47,115 nt of DNA from Akkermansiaceae bacterium. GTDB taxonomy: Bacteria; Verrucomicrobiota; Verrucomicrobiia; Verrucomicrobiales; Akkermansiaceae. The first letter of the stretch is position 1. Every line of letters begins with the position of its first letter. Under the pieces are notes generated by a model. The model did not search any database. It saw only the letters and a list, made by a program, of their open reading frames with translations, and was not told where the DNA came from. Where the stretch lies: contig CANLKN010000018.1 in NCBI GenBank assembly GCA_947491475.1, positions 1 through 47,115 of the forward strand, given 5' to 3'. Made by a program: the position numbers and the translations under genes. Positions 7,960 to 18,614 of the stretch are shown one piece after another.

Positions 7960-8266
7960 GATTGTCACCGATGAGCGCTTCGAGAAAGGAGGGATTGTAG
8001 TGCCATGGGACGCCGGGCATCGATTCATCGTCAAAAGAATAGGCGGAAACGTATCTGCCACCTTGATCGACGGCGTATGTCGCGTTTGCTTGGGCAAATC
8101 CCGCGATGCGCTTGAGGGCCGTCACGGTATCGGCTTTTTCGCGTATTTTCCTGGTGCCCATCATGGCGAGCCCGGCAATGACAATGAGGATGGTGATGGT
8201 GACCAACAGCTCAGTCAGCGTGAATCCGCGGCAGCGGGTGGAATTTGAATGGATGGTGTTTTTCAT
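7960..8266 (-). pseudogene. Truncated pseudopilin gene
   Basis: The minus strand encodes an intact prepilin N-terminus: a short basic leader, cleavage site G14/F15, Glu at +5 and the hydrophobic helix (RGFTLTELLVTITILIVIAG), followed by family-like sequence up to FLEALIGDN at about residue 102. After that the frame continues for another 120 codons only as low-complexity sequence antisense to the SxtJ gene, with no resemblance to the 230-270-residue family. The 3' part therefore looks lost, perhaps when the carbamoyltransferase group was rearranged. A short protein could still be made. Confidence 0.6.
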
Positions 8267-8418
8267 GGGTTTCCGATGTTCATTGCGGCATCATGGCCGA
8301 AAGTCTTTTCTCGGATGGGTTTGATCGTTGATGGCATTGATTGGGCAACGATCACTGTGAAAATTTACACGGCGCGGATTCCGCCACAGCTAAAAAGTTG
8401 CGCTTAATTGCATCATCC

Positions 8419-10317
8419 TCATTGTTGCAGTGAGGTGGGATATTTTCGCCTGATGCGTTCGAGCTCGAGGCGCGCCTGATCAAGCTCCGGTGAGATATGG
8501 AGCGCGCGCTGCAAGTAATCGGCGGCCTCGGCCATCCTTCCCTGGCGGGCCATGACGGAGCCGGTGAAGTAGTGAGTCCAAGCCGAGTTTGGGAGGTATT
8601 CGCAAATCAATTGGCCCTGCTTGGTGGCTTCCGGGAGTTGTCCGGTCCGCTCGAAAAACTGGGCGAAATTCCACCTCAGCAGGGTGTCGTCAGGATTTTT
8701 TTCCAACGCCATTTCATACATGCGGCGGTCCCTGGCCGGTGTCATCGCCGTGGTTTTTGCATCCACTTCCTTCATGCGTTCCTGGCAATATCGCAGATTC
8801 TGCGGGTGGCTTGATTGAGAGATGAATGGAGCGACGGAGATCCTTCCGAGCGCGACGTCCCAGAGGCGCTTCTGATCCCAGAGGGTGACGGCAAGACGCC
8901 GGTTGCAGGCGTCGAGTTCGGCTTCGGAGGTCCCTTCGCCGCCGGTGGCGGTGATGGCCGCCGGCAGGCGTTCGGCAACTTTTCCGGCAAGGGCTCGGGC
9001 AAGAAGATAATTGCCGGTCATCGTGAGATGCACGTGTTCATAGAAGTGTTCCTTGCCCGGGATGCCATCGGATGTCTGGCTGGAAAGCGCTTTGACGGCG
9101 TCCAGTCCGGTCACCGCTGGTTTTTCCATGGCATCTGTGATGATCCGGTTGACGCGTGTGTCCGCACGCACGGCCAGTGCGTCATGATCCCTCGCCCGTT
9201 CGAAGGATGTGAATGCGCCTGCCTGGTCATCCAGCGCGAGCCGGCAGGTGCCGATGCGGAAGTGGAGCTCGGCAAACCCGGAATCGATGGCGGAGGCCTT
9301 TTCATAAGCAGCGAGGGCCGCCTGCGGAGATCCGCTTTTCTCCAGGGCCTGCCCTTCTTCGAACCAGCGTTTCCATTCCGCCAGATCCACCGCTGCGAGG
9401 TCCGCCCGGTGCAGTGAGACGAACGGCGAACAGTCCCTCACATTGGAGGCCACCGTGCTGAGGATGACTGGGATGCCGGCCTTGGTGGCGACACTCAGAA
9501 TGTCATCCAGATTGGCTTTGAAGTTTTCGTAGGTCTTGAGGCGTTTCGGATCGTCATGCGGGAGAGGGTTTTTGCGAAACATCTCGATGCCCGCCCAGGA
9601 TTCCGGTGCGGACGATCCGCCCCGCACGCTCGTGACCAGCTGATCCATGAGTTGGCCGATCCTGGTTTTCTTGAGCGCCAGTGCGGTCCTGACAAATCCC
9701 AGCGCGGGCGCTCTTTCGCCAAACACCGTGCCGGCTCCATAGGGGCCGACCATTTCGTTGTTGCCCATGTAAACGACCCACATGTCTCCATCGTGCTTGG
9801 CGCATTCGCGTGCGATGGGGAGGATGACGTGGGAATTGATTGCCGTGATGGCCACGCAAATGACCTCGAAACCGGTGCCGGGAAATCTTTCCTCCAGGAT
9901 CGCTTCAAGATAGCGGCCCACTCCGAAGGAGGAGTCCGGATCACCGTAGGCGGCGGACTCGCCCAGCAGGAAAATCCGCTGGGTATTGGCAGGTTTCCGC
10001 GCAGGCATGACGGCCGTCGAAAGAGGCGCGCGGGCCAATGCGGGCGGGAAAAAGCGATGGGTGAATTTTTCGTTGGGAACCAGAAAATCCCCGCCACCGA
10101 TTTTGGCGGGCAGGAACAAACGGGTTGGATAGCCGTAGCCAGCAAGGCGCAGGCCGAGCTCCAGCAGTCCCAACAGGAAAATAGGAACCAGCGTGATGGC
10201 GGCCAGGCGCATCAACCATCCCTTGCGGCGGGAATGACGGGGCTTCTCCGGCACGGTCTCCGGCATCCCGGCGGCGGGCGATTTCGGTAGCCGGGTTTTT
10301 TTGGGTTTTTGTTTCAA
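8419..10317 (-). CDS. SGNH-hydrolase-like protein with TPR repeats
   Basis: This membrane-anchored protein of about 632 residues has a signal anchor at residues 36-60 and an extracytoplasmic SGNH/GDSL-like domain: block I GESAAYG with Ser121, block III MGNNEM (184-189) and a C-terminal EHVHLT with His430 as the likely catalytic base. TPR-like helices are inserted between block III and the histidine (about 320-385), and more follow at 535-630. Family members act on O-acyl groups or transfer them on glycans. The listed start is TTG overlapping the TGA of the upstream remnant; ATG at 10266 (MPETVPEK) is an alternative. Similar SGNH genes accompany DUF5989/SxtJ/carbamoyltransferase genes elsewhere, but this one is on the opposite strand. 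Confidence 0.82.
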   Translation of the reverse strand: MKQKPKKTRLPKSPAAGMPETVPEKPRHSRRKGWLMRLAAITLVPIFLLGLLELGLRLAGYGYPTRLFLPAKIGGGDFLVPNEKFTHRFFPPALARAPLSTAVMPARKPANTQRIFLLGESAAYGDPDSSFGVGRYLEAILEERFPGTGFEVICVAITAINSHVILPIARECAKHDGDMWVVYMGNNEMVGPYGAGTVFGERAPALGFVRTALALKKTRIGQLMDQLVTSVRGGSSAPESWAGIEMFRKNPLPHDDPKRLKTYENFKANLDDILSVATKAGIPVILSTVASNVRDCSPFVSLHRADLAAVDLAEWKRWFEEGQALEKSGSPQAALAAYEKASAIDSGFAELHFRIGTCRLALDDQAGAFTSFERARDHDALAVRADTRVNRIITDAMEKPAVTGLDAVKALSSQTSDGIPGKEHFYEHVHLTMTGNYLLARALAGKVAERLPAAITATGGEGTSEAELDACNRRLAVTLWDQKRLWDVALGRISVAPFISQSSHPQNLRYCQERMKEVDAKTTAMTPARDRRMYEMALEKNPDDTLLRWNFAQFFERTGQLPEATKQGQLICEYLPNSAWTHYFTGSVMARQGRMAEAADYLQRALHISPELDQARLELERIRRKYPTSLQQ

Positions 10318-10772
10318 CGGGCTCGGTATTTATTGACGTTGAACTCTGTTAGATGGGCGCAGAGGGTCCACTCGCGGACTTCGCGGGGTGCGAGCATCGA
10401 TGTGGGTGAGTGTTCCTTGATGTCCGACAGGCGGTCCACAGGAGCATTGGTGGGTTCGATGGCCCAGTGGTGGTGGCCCTTCCAGAAGCCGCGGGTGATC
10501 CAGACGCCCGCGTAGGGGAAAAGTTCCGCCGGCCATTCGATTGTCATGGCAGCTCCGTTTTGAGACCTGATCCCGGCATGACCCACCGATAAGGGACCAA
10601 GAAACACCTTGGCGGCGGGGGTGGCATCTGCGGAAAATTCCGCGCGGGAGAGGTCGGTGCCGGGGTGGATGTGTGGCCAGGCAGGGCGTTCACCATCCGG
10701 CGCGAAGCAGGATTTCTCCGAAGTGACGATTTGATCGCCAGGCTCCCATGTGAAAAGTGGGTGACATGCCCA
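10314..10772 (-). pseudogene. C-terminal remnant of a mutarotase-like protein
   Basis: The minus strand encodes a segment beginning LWACHPLFTWEPGDQIV and running through FLGPLSVGHAGI, FPYAGVWITRGFWKGHHHWAIEPTNAPVD to a stop. This is the pattern of the C-terminal half of an aldose 1-epimerase or galactose-mutarotase-like protein (substrate His in ACHPLF, Glu in the IEP motif). The N-terminal half is absent: the frame upstream belongs to a PEP-CTERM tail. The TGA stop overlaps the TTG start of the SGNH gene. A chimeric protein could be made from GTG at 10844, but function is unlikely. Confidence 0.6.
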
Positions 10773-11040
10773 CAGGCCCGCTGCCAGACCCGCCAACGCG
10801 GAGCTGGAGGGTTCCGGGATGCCAACCACCGAAAGGTTGTCCACAAGGAAGGCGGAAGAGGAGTTGGAAATACACCAACGCGATCGTGGTGGTGTCCACG
10901 CCGCCCGCGCCGGTGAATGCGGCGGAGTCGAAATGGAAACTCATTCCACCGTCCGCGACGTCTCCGAGCGCGAGCGTCCGGTTCTGATACATGTTGGTGG
11001 TCACCCATTGGTTGTTGGCGTGGTTCGGGGCATGCCCAAT
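10773..11040 (-). pseudogene. C-terminal remnant of a PEP-CTERM protein
   Basis: One minus-strand frame reads VTTNMYQNRTLALGDVADGG...DTTTIALVYF, typical of the last strands of an autotransporter-like or LamG-like PEP-CTERM protein. After a shift of one frame near 10860 it continues AFLVDNLSVVGIPEPSSSA and LAGLAAGL, the canonical linker and sorting signal. The arginine tail is missing; instead the frame runs straight into mutarotase-like sequence at LWACHP. No signal peptide or N-terminal domain remains upstream before the GH81 gene ends. It is debris of an exported protein gene. Confidence 0.6.
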
Positions 11041-11110
11041 GCCAGATGACGGAATTTGATGTTGGTTTTAATGTGGGTTTAATGGTTTCCGGAACTGATT
11101 TTCCGGTTTT

Positions 11111-13381
11111 TCAATGCGGAGCAATGGCGGTGGTCAGAGCCCCCGGTTTGGCGATCAGTTTTTTGCCATCGGAAAACGAGACGTTGAGTGGTGTGTCACC
11201 GTGGTTATAGACGGCGTAGGATTTCCTGCCGTTTTTGTTGTAGATGTTAGAGAATGGATGGTCTGCGGTCACTCCGGTGTCGTTGATTCCGAGTGTGTGG
11301 AGCGTCCCGATCCAATGATCCATGAAGGCGAGGGTATTGCCGCCCTCGACCTTGCGGTCCGGGTTATTGTCCATGTGATCTGCGGCGAATGCCGGGTCGT
11401 GGAGCGCGCCGAACATGACGACAAGATCGCCCCAGCCGTTGTTGAAGTCGCGTCCTTCCGGGCGTTTGCTGGCGATGCGCTCGAAGTTCTTTTTCACATA
11501 TTCCGGGTGGCGGCCCATGTAGATGGACGCGGGGGTGAATGGCAGCCAGTTGATGCCGTGGATGTGGTCGATATCCCCGGAGAACCAGGTGGCGAAAGCG
11601 CCCTTGCCGCCCCAGATCATGCCGAGTGCGACTTGTGAGAAATCCTTAGGGAAGTTGGTGCCCGAGACATCGAACCAGTATTCCTCGACGGCAGTGCGCT
11701 CGGTATTGAACAGGCAGATGCCGGTGTCCCGGATCTTGTCATCTCCCATGGCGGCGCCCCACAGCATCATGCCATACCAGGCGTTGAGCGATTCGGAGGA
11801 GGACTCCTGGTTGTTGCCGTCCGCAAACTCAGCATTGCCCGAGGCCCATGAGTGACCGGCGAATTTGTCGAAACAGCGCATGTAGGGAAACATCTTGTCG
11901 CCGCGGTCGGCGGAGGCGATGTCGCGGATCACCAAGAGCACCATGTCCTGCCATTTTTTCGCCCATGCGGGGTCGAGCCGGGCCACTTCTGCCGCCGCGC
12001 GGATGAAGTAACCATAATGGAAATGGTGGCCGTTGAGCGGCATGTCGCTGCCGTATGAAGGCTTGTTTCCGATCAGCGTGCCCCAAGTGGAGTTATAATA
12101 AAACATCGGCGCTTCTCCGCCGGGTTTGGCGGTGAACCAGTTTTCAAGACGCCGCTTGATTTCATCGATGAAGCTTTTCCGGAGCTCCGCATCACCGGCG
12201 CTTTCAGCAATGCCGGCGAGCGTGGCGAGTTTGCCGAGATGTTTGCCTTCCCAATAGGTGTCGGCAATGGGAGCTGGTTCACCTTTTGCCGCCTCACGCA
12301 GATATTCCAGAATCCGTTCACGGTCGCGGATGCCTTCTGCTGGCAGCGTTGGCAGCACGCCCTGGATGGGAACCGCGGTGTGGAACGCGTCACCTTCGCC
12401 TACTTTCATGGTCCCTCTCACAGAGGAATAGGTCAACCCGGTGAGCTTGTCGGGCGTGTATTTCCACTGATGCGGGTAGAGCGCGAAAATCGTGCCGCTG
12501 CCATCGCCTTCCATCGCCTTGGTCTTATATGAATAGGTCGATTTCACCTTGCCGGGAACCACCTGCTGTTCGAGGCGGGTGTCCACGACGTGGTTGTGGG
12601 CGTATCGTTGGAAGAGAGCGAGGGTGTCAGGTTTGTTGTCCGGCAACAGCGCCACGGAAAACCAAGTCTTGTCTCCAGCTTGGTTGGTGAACACCGATCC
12701 GTCGAGTCCGCTCCAGGCGGTGCCTGAAGCCGCGAACACTCCGTAGTGATTGCCTTTTACGGTCACGCCGAGCACCGCATCCTTGTCGCCGCCGTGCCAG
12801 ATTTGCGGCCGGTCGCTGAAACGCAGCACCGGTTGGGCACCGCTGAAGGTGCGGAAAATGAATGGGCTGCCTTGGCCGATGCTGGTTCTCAGCGTCGCAT
12901 CTCCGGCGCTGAATGACGCGGTGACGAACCAGTCGGAATGGCCGGCAACGTCGGCGGATTTGAAGGGCGAAGCCGAAGTCAGGCCGATTTGGATATCGCC
13001 CTCGGTGGTGACGCCGCCACCCATGATGGCCTGGTCGTTGGCCACGATCGCCGCGCCGGGATAGGTGATTGCAAGTCCCTGAGGCGAGCAAACCATGCCC
13101 AGCGGCAGCGCGAAGAGGTTGCTGGAAAATTCCTGCCAGACCATCGAACTCCACCATTGGTTGGTGATGGTGGGACCGGTGAACTCGGCGGTCCGGTGGA
13201 TTTTTTCCGGCAGTGGTTTGAACTCGGCGGGCATTACCGTGGAATAGCTGCCGGCACCGGCTTGCACGATTTCGGCGGATGAGGTGAGGGGAGTCATCGC
13301 GAAAAGAAGCAGTGCGCCCGCCGTGCGAGTGCGTATCGTCCTCTCGGAACGGATCATTGGTTGGGTGATGGCATTTCTCAT
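11111..13381 (-). CDS. Glycoside hydrolase family 81 endo-beta-1,3-glucanase
   Basis: This 756-residue secreted enzyme would cleave internal beta-1,3 bonds of laminarin- or callose-type glucans. A signal peptide (TRTAGALLLFAMTPLTSSAE) is followed by the GH81 N-terminal beta-sandwich (TNQWWSSMVWQEFSSNLFALPL) and the (alpha/alpha)6 catalytic barrel with DMPLNGHHFHYGYFIRAAA, FAGHSWASGN and NNQESSSESLNAWYG, where E526 and E530 correspond to the family's conserved acidic residues. A small C-terminal beta domain follows (YNKNGRKSYAVYNHG). ATG at codon 9 is an alternative start. It is transcribed away from the DUF6786-type lipoprotein gene across a 335-bp gap. Confidence 0.92.
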   Translation of the reverse strand: MRNAITQPMIRSERTIRTRTAGALLLFAMTPLTSSAEIVQAGAGSYSTVMPAEFKPLPEKIHRTAEFTGPTITNQWWSSMVWQEFSSNLFALPLGMVCSPQGLAITYPGAAIVANDQAIMGGGVTTEGDIQIGLTSASPFKSADVAGHSDWFVTASFSAGDATLRTSIGQGSPFIFRTFSGAQPVLRFSDRPQIWHGGDKDAVLGVTVKGNHYGVFAASGTAWSGLDGSVFTNQAGDKTWFSVALLPDNKPDTLALFQRYAHNHVVDTRLEQQVVPGKVKSTYSYKTKAMEGDGSGTIFALYPHQWKYTPDKLTGLTYSSVRGTMKVGEGDAFHTAVPIQGVLPTLPAEGIRDRERILEYLREAAKGEPAPIADTYWEGKHLGKLATLAGIAESAGDAELRKSFIDEIKRRLENWFTAKPGGEAPMFYYNSTWGTLIGNKPSYGSDMPLNGHHFHYGYFIRAAAEVARLDPAWAKKWQDMVLLVIRDIASADRGDKMFPYMRCFDKFAGHSWASGNAEFADGNNQESSSESLNAWYGMMLWGAAMGDDKIRDTGICLFNTERTAVEEYWFDVSGTNFPKDFSQVALGMIWGGKGAFATWFSGDIDHIHGINWLPFTPASIYMGRHPEYVKKNFERIASKRPEGRDFNNGWGDLVVMFGALHDPAFAADHMDNNPDRKVEGGNTLAFMDHWIGTLHTLGINDTGVTADHPFSNIYNKNGRKSYAVYNHGDTPLNVSFSDGKKLIAKPGALTTAIAPH

Positions 13382-13510
13382 GGGACTGGTCAGGCTGGGT
13401 TAAAACTTGGATTGGAAACGACTGCCGGATGGGTTTTCGGCCATGCGTCTGGCCGGTGGTCAGATGCGCGATTGCCCACCTGAGCGGGTGAAGGGCCGGA
13501 TGGCAAACAA

Positions 13511-13530
13511 AAATTTGCATAATTTTGCAT
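13511..13530 (-). promoter_or_regulatory. 10-bp-phased ATGCAAA repeat upstream of the GH81 gene
   Basis: On the minus strand ATGCAAAATT is followed directly by ATGCAAATTT: two decamers differing at one position, one helical turn apart, about 130 bp before the GH81 start codon. The pair matches the repeat at 4819-4838 in both spacing and orientation. The remainder of the 335-bp gap (13382-13716) is AT-rich around this site and otherwise shows nothing I can name; it must hold the divergent promoters of the GH81 and lipoprotein genes. Confidence 0.45.
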
Positions 13531-13716
13531 CAATTCAAATCCTGTTTTCCACATAGTTACATGGGGCGATTCCGCAAGGTTGTGAATCGGGGGTGAAAAA
13601 GCGATGAATGGCTTTGATCAGAATCCAGCTCCGCAAGAATGCGAGGTGTGCGAGGTTTCGCATCACGGACTTTCCACCTTGCCAGACGGTGGAAGAATCG
13701 CCATCTCAAGCGCCGT

Positions 13717-14985
13717 ATGAAAACCATTCGTGTGCTTTCGATTATGGCTGCGGCAGTGCTGCCGAGCGCCTGTGAAAAATCCTCCACTCCGCCGGATGCC
13801 GGGCAGGAGCCTGCTGCGGGCAGCTTCGGCAGTGATCTGGCGTTTCTCAAGCAGCACACCGAGGTCCATCTTCTGGAAGACGCCGCCAGCGGCGCGCGGG
13901 TGGCGATCGCTCCCGCCTGGCAGGGACGGGTGATGACTTCGAGCGCTGGCGGCGATGCGGGCGACAGTCTTGGCTGGATTCATCATGAGAATATCAAAAC
14001 CGGCATCCTGCCTCCGGCGGAGCGCACTGGGTTGGCGCGCCACATCCATGTTTTCGGTGGCGAGGAACGTTTCTGGCTGGGTCCGGAAGGCGGCCAATAC
14101 GCGTTGTTTTTCCCACCCGGAGTGCCCTATGAATTTGAAAACTGGACCACGCCGGCGCTGATCGATACCGAGCCCTTCGAGGTGGTGGCCAGCGATGCCA
14201 AGCGCATCGAGTTCACCAAGAACGCCTCACTGGTCAACCGCGCCGGGACGGATTTGCAAGTGGGGATCCGCCGCACGGTGGAGTTGCTCGACGCAAAAGC
14301 GGTTTCCGCCGCCCTCAAGACTTCCATTCCTGAGGGCGTGAAGTCGGTGGCTTACCGCAGCACCAACCTGGTCACCAACCGCGGCACCGAGGCATGGACC
14401 AAGGAGGGCGGGCTGGTTTCCGTCTGGTTGCTCGGCATGTTCCATCACGGCCCGGGCGTGACCATGGTCATCCCGCTTAAGGATGGCCCCGGAAACGCGG
14501 TGAACTCGGATTATTTCGACCCACTTGAAAGCGACCGCCTGATCGCCACCGACAAGGTGGTCTTTTACAAGGGCGATGGCGAATATCGCTCCAAGATCGG
14601 CGTGCCACCGGGACGCACCACGGGCATTGCCGGAAGTTTCGATTCGGAGCGCGGCATCCTGACCATTGTGCGCTGCGACGTGCCGCCCAACGCCGCAGAG
14701 CTACCCTACGTTCGCTCGCAGTGGAAGGATCATGCGGACCCCTACGCCGGGGATCTGATCAATGCCTACAACGATGGCCCCGCCACACCGGGCGAGCCGC
14801 CGCTCGGGCCGTTCTACGAACTGGAAACCTCCTCGCCGGCATTGCCGCTGGAACCGGGCCAGACGCTCACCCACGTGCAGGACACGATCCACTTCCAAGG
14901 CGATGCCGCCGCGCTCGATCCGATCGCGCGGGCCGTGCTGGGTGTCTCGCTGGAGGAAATCACCGGGGCTTTCGGCAAACGTTGA
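13717..14985 (+). CDS. DUF6786-type lipoprotein
   Basis: This 422-residue protein starts at MKTIRVLSIMAAAVLPSAC, a lipoprotein signal ending at a cysteine. The body (FLKQHTEVHLLEDAASGARVAIAPAWQGRVMTS, then HIHVFGGEERFWLGPEGGQYALFF) has the layout of a galactose-mutarotase-like beta-sandwich and matches the DUF6786 proteins of Bacteroidota and Verrucomicrobiota as I remember them. The open frame extends 26 codons further upstream but lacks a signal there, so the internal ATG was chosen. A sugar-binding or epimerase-like role is possible. It is divergent from the GH81 glucanase, which fits polysaccharide use. Confidence 0.75.
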   Translation: MKTIRVLSIMAAAVLPSACEKSSTPPDAGQEPAAGSFGSDLAFLKQHTEVHLLEDAASGARVAIAPAWQGRVMTSSAGGDAGDSLGWIHHENIKTGILPPAERTGLARHIHVFGGEERFWLGPEGGQYALFFPPGVPYEFENWTTPALIDTEPFEVVASDAKRIEFTKNASLVNRAGTDLQVGIRRTVELLDAKAVSAALKTSIPEGVKSVAYRSTNLVTNRGTEAWTKEGGLVSVWLLGMFHHGPGVTMVIPLKDGPGNAVNSDYFDPLESDRLIATDKVVFYKGDGEYRSKIGVPPGRTTGIAGSFDSERGILTIVRCDVPPNAAELPYVRSQWKDHADPYAGDLINAYNDGPATPGEPPLGPFYELETSSPALPLEPGQTLTHVQDTIHFQGDAAALDPIARAVLGVSLEEITGAFGKR

Positions 14986-15118
14986 ATAAGCTGATTTCCA
15001 CCCATGTGCCCGGTTGACAAGCGCCGGGGGGCTTGCCCACGCTGTTAAGGATGCGGTAAGGATTACCTGAGCATCTGCAAAAAATTCCCGTCAAACATCC
15101 CTAAGGACACCGCAACCC

Positions 15119-16798
15119 GTGTTTTCCAACGAAGATTACCTCGCAGAACTGCTCACCGAAGCCGGCATGGTGAGCGCCGATGACGTCGATCGCGCGCGCC
15201 GTGCCTTGTCCGGTGCAGAGACCATCGTCGAGCACTTGCTGGCACACACCAGTCTCACTCAGGAAGACATTGCCCGAACCCTGGCGGCCAACGCAAGCAT
15301 GCCGTTCATCCGGCTTTCCGAAGCCAGCTTCGAGCCGGGCATCACCGAGACCATCACCGAGGAAACCGCAAACCGCTACCGCGTGATCCCCGTCGAGGAC
15401 GATGGCATGACGCTCACCATCGCCATCGCCGATCCTCTGGATTTCGATACCCTCGACAGCCTGCCCCACATCGTCGGCCGCGAACTCAATCTCGTCTGCG
15501 CCACCCGCCAGGATATCCAGGACCACCTGCACCAGTTCTACCATGGCAGCGCATCGTCCGATGGTGCAAGTGCCGGCGGCCTCACCGTCACCACCGGCGA
15601 CGCCGAGGCGGGCGACTCCGGCGACGACGCGCCGATCATCCGCCTGGTGCTCCAAATGCTCTCCGAGGCCTTCCGCGTCCGCGCCTCCGACATCCACATC
15701 GAGCCGATGGAAACCTCGGTGCGCGTCCGCTACCGCCTCGATGGCAAGCTGATCCATGTGGATACCCATCCGAAAAAACTGCTGCCTCCCATCATCGCCC
15801 GCCTCAAGGTGATGAGCGGCACCATGTCGATCGCGGAAAAACGCCTGCCTCAGGACGGCCGCATCCAGCTCAAGATGGGCGACAAGGAGGTGGACCTCCG
15901 GGTTTCCTCGGTGCCATCGAACCACGGCGAGTCGATCGTGATGCGGATTCTCGACAAGACCGCGCTATTGCTCGGCCTGCCAGAACTCGGTTTCTTCTCG
16001 GACGACCAGCATGTGTTCGAGCAATTGCTCGGCCTGCCCGACGGCATCCTGCTCGTCACCGGCCCCACCGGTTCCGGCAAGACCACCACCCTCTACGCCT
16101 GCCTCAACGTCATCAACAAGCCGGACAAAAAAATCATCACCGTCGAGGACCCGGTCGAGTATGAGCTTCCCGGCATCAATCAGGTCATGGTCAAAACCGA
16201 CATCGGCATGACCTTCGCCGCCGCGCTGCGAGCCATGCTGCGCCAGGCCCCCAATATCATCATGATCGGGGAAATCCGCGATGCGGAAACTGCGAACATC
16301 GCCATCAATGCCTCGCTCACCGGGCACTTGGTTTTCTCCACCCTGCACACCAACGACGCCCCCTCCGCCGTCGCCCGTCTTGCGGACATCGGCGTGAAGC
16401 CGTTCCTTATCGCCTCCGCCGTGCGCGCGGTGCTCGCCCAGCGCCTGGTCCGCAAACTCTGTCCCATCTGCAAGGCCCCGGCCGTGCTCACCGACAAGGA
16501 AATGCGCGCCCTCTCGCTGGACTCATCCCGCATGACCGAGGCCACGATTTTCGGCCCCGTGGGCTGCGAAAAATGCCGCGGCAACGGCTTCAAGGGCCGG
16601 ATGGGCATTTTCGAGCTGTTCCTCATCGACGACGAGGTCCGCCAAATGATCAACACCGGCCTCACCACCACCCAGCTCCGCCGCCGCGCCCGCGAGCTCG
16701 GCATGCGCACGCTTCGCGAGGACGGCATCCGCAAGGTGCTCGCCGGCCTCACCTCCGGTGGCGAGGTCGTTCACGCCACCATGTCGGACGCCGATTGA
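15119..16798 (+). CDS. GspE/PilB-family secretion or pilus ATPase (first copy)
   Basis: This 559-residue cytoplasmic hexameric ATPase would power pseudopilus or pilus assembly. It starts GTG and has an N-terminal MshEN-like domain (1-140; in relatives this binds c-di-GMP), the N2 domain (SDIHIEPME at 190), Walker A GPTGSGKTTTL (315-325), the Asp box, Walker B IIMIGEIRDAET and a C-terminal four-cysteine zinc site (CPIC ... CEKC). A 59-bp gap separates it from a second ATPase of the same family. It is the first gene of a secretion operon with two ATPases, GspF and GspG. Confidence 0.9.
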   Translation: MFSNEDYLAELLTEAGMVSADDVDRARRALSGAETIVEHLLAHTSLTQEDIARTLAANASMPFIRLSEASFEPGITETITEETANRYRVIPVEDDGMTLTIAIADPLDFDTLDSLPHIVGRELNLVCATRQDIQDHLHQFYHGSASSDGASAGGLTVTTGDAEAGDSGDDAPIIRLVLQMLSEAFRVRASDIHIEPMETSVRVRYRLDGKLIHVDTHPKKLLPPIIARLKVMSGTMSIAEKRLPQDGRIQLKMGDKEVDLRVSSVPSNHGESIVMRILDKTALLLGLPELGFFSDDQHVFEQLLGLPDGILLVTGPTGSGKTTTLYACLNVINKPDKKIITVEDPVEYELPGINQVMVKTDIGMTFAAALRAMLRQAPNIIMIGEIRDAETANIAINASLTGHLVFSTLHTNDAPSAVARLADIGVKPFLIASAVRAVLAQRLVRKLCPICKAPAVLTDKEMRALSLDSSRMTEATIFGPVGCEKCRGNGFKGRMGIFELFLIDDEVRQMINTGLTTTQLRRRARELGMRTLREDGIRKVLAGLTSGGEVVHATMSDAD

Positions 16799-16857
16799 TC
16801 ATCCCGAATCATCTCAAATTTCAAATTTGAAATCTTAAATCCCTTTTTGCCCGTCCC

Positions 16858-18528
<1,671 letters not shown>

Positions 18529-18614
18529 ATCCGACGATTTTCCCATCGCCATCCCGATTTTTTTTCAGTTCGCTCACTGAACAGGACATTAAAAACTCCA
18601 AGCACACCGATTCC

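Noticed and set aside
9556-10290. Plus-strand open frame antisense to the SGNH gene
   Set aside because: No motif; shadow of a strongly supported gene.
10314-10844. A genuine 176-residue protein from the PEP/mutarotase chimera
   Set aside because: It starts within a PEP-CTERM tail, lacks any N-terminal domain or signal, and joins two unrelated conserved ends; treated as gene remnants.
15014-15048. TTGACA followed by TGTTAA as a sigma-70 promoter for the secretion operon
   Set aside because: The spacer is about 23 bp, too long for a normal -35/-10 pair.
15101-15925. Minus-strand open frame antisense to the first GspE gene
   Set aside because: Mirror of a high-GC gene; His/Asp/Gly-rich sequence without motifs.
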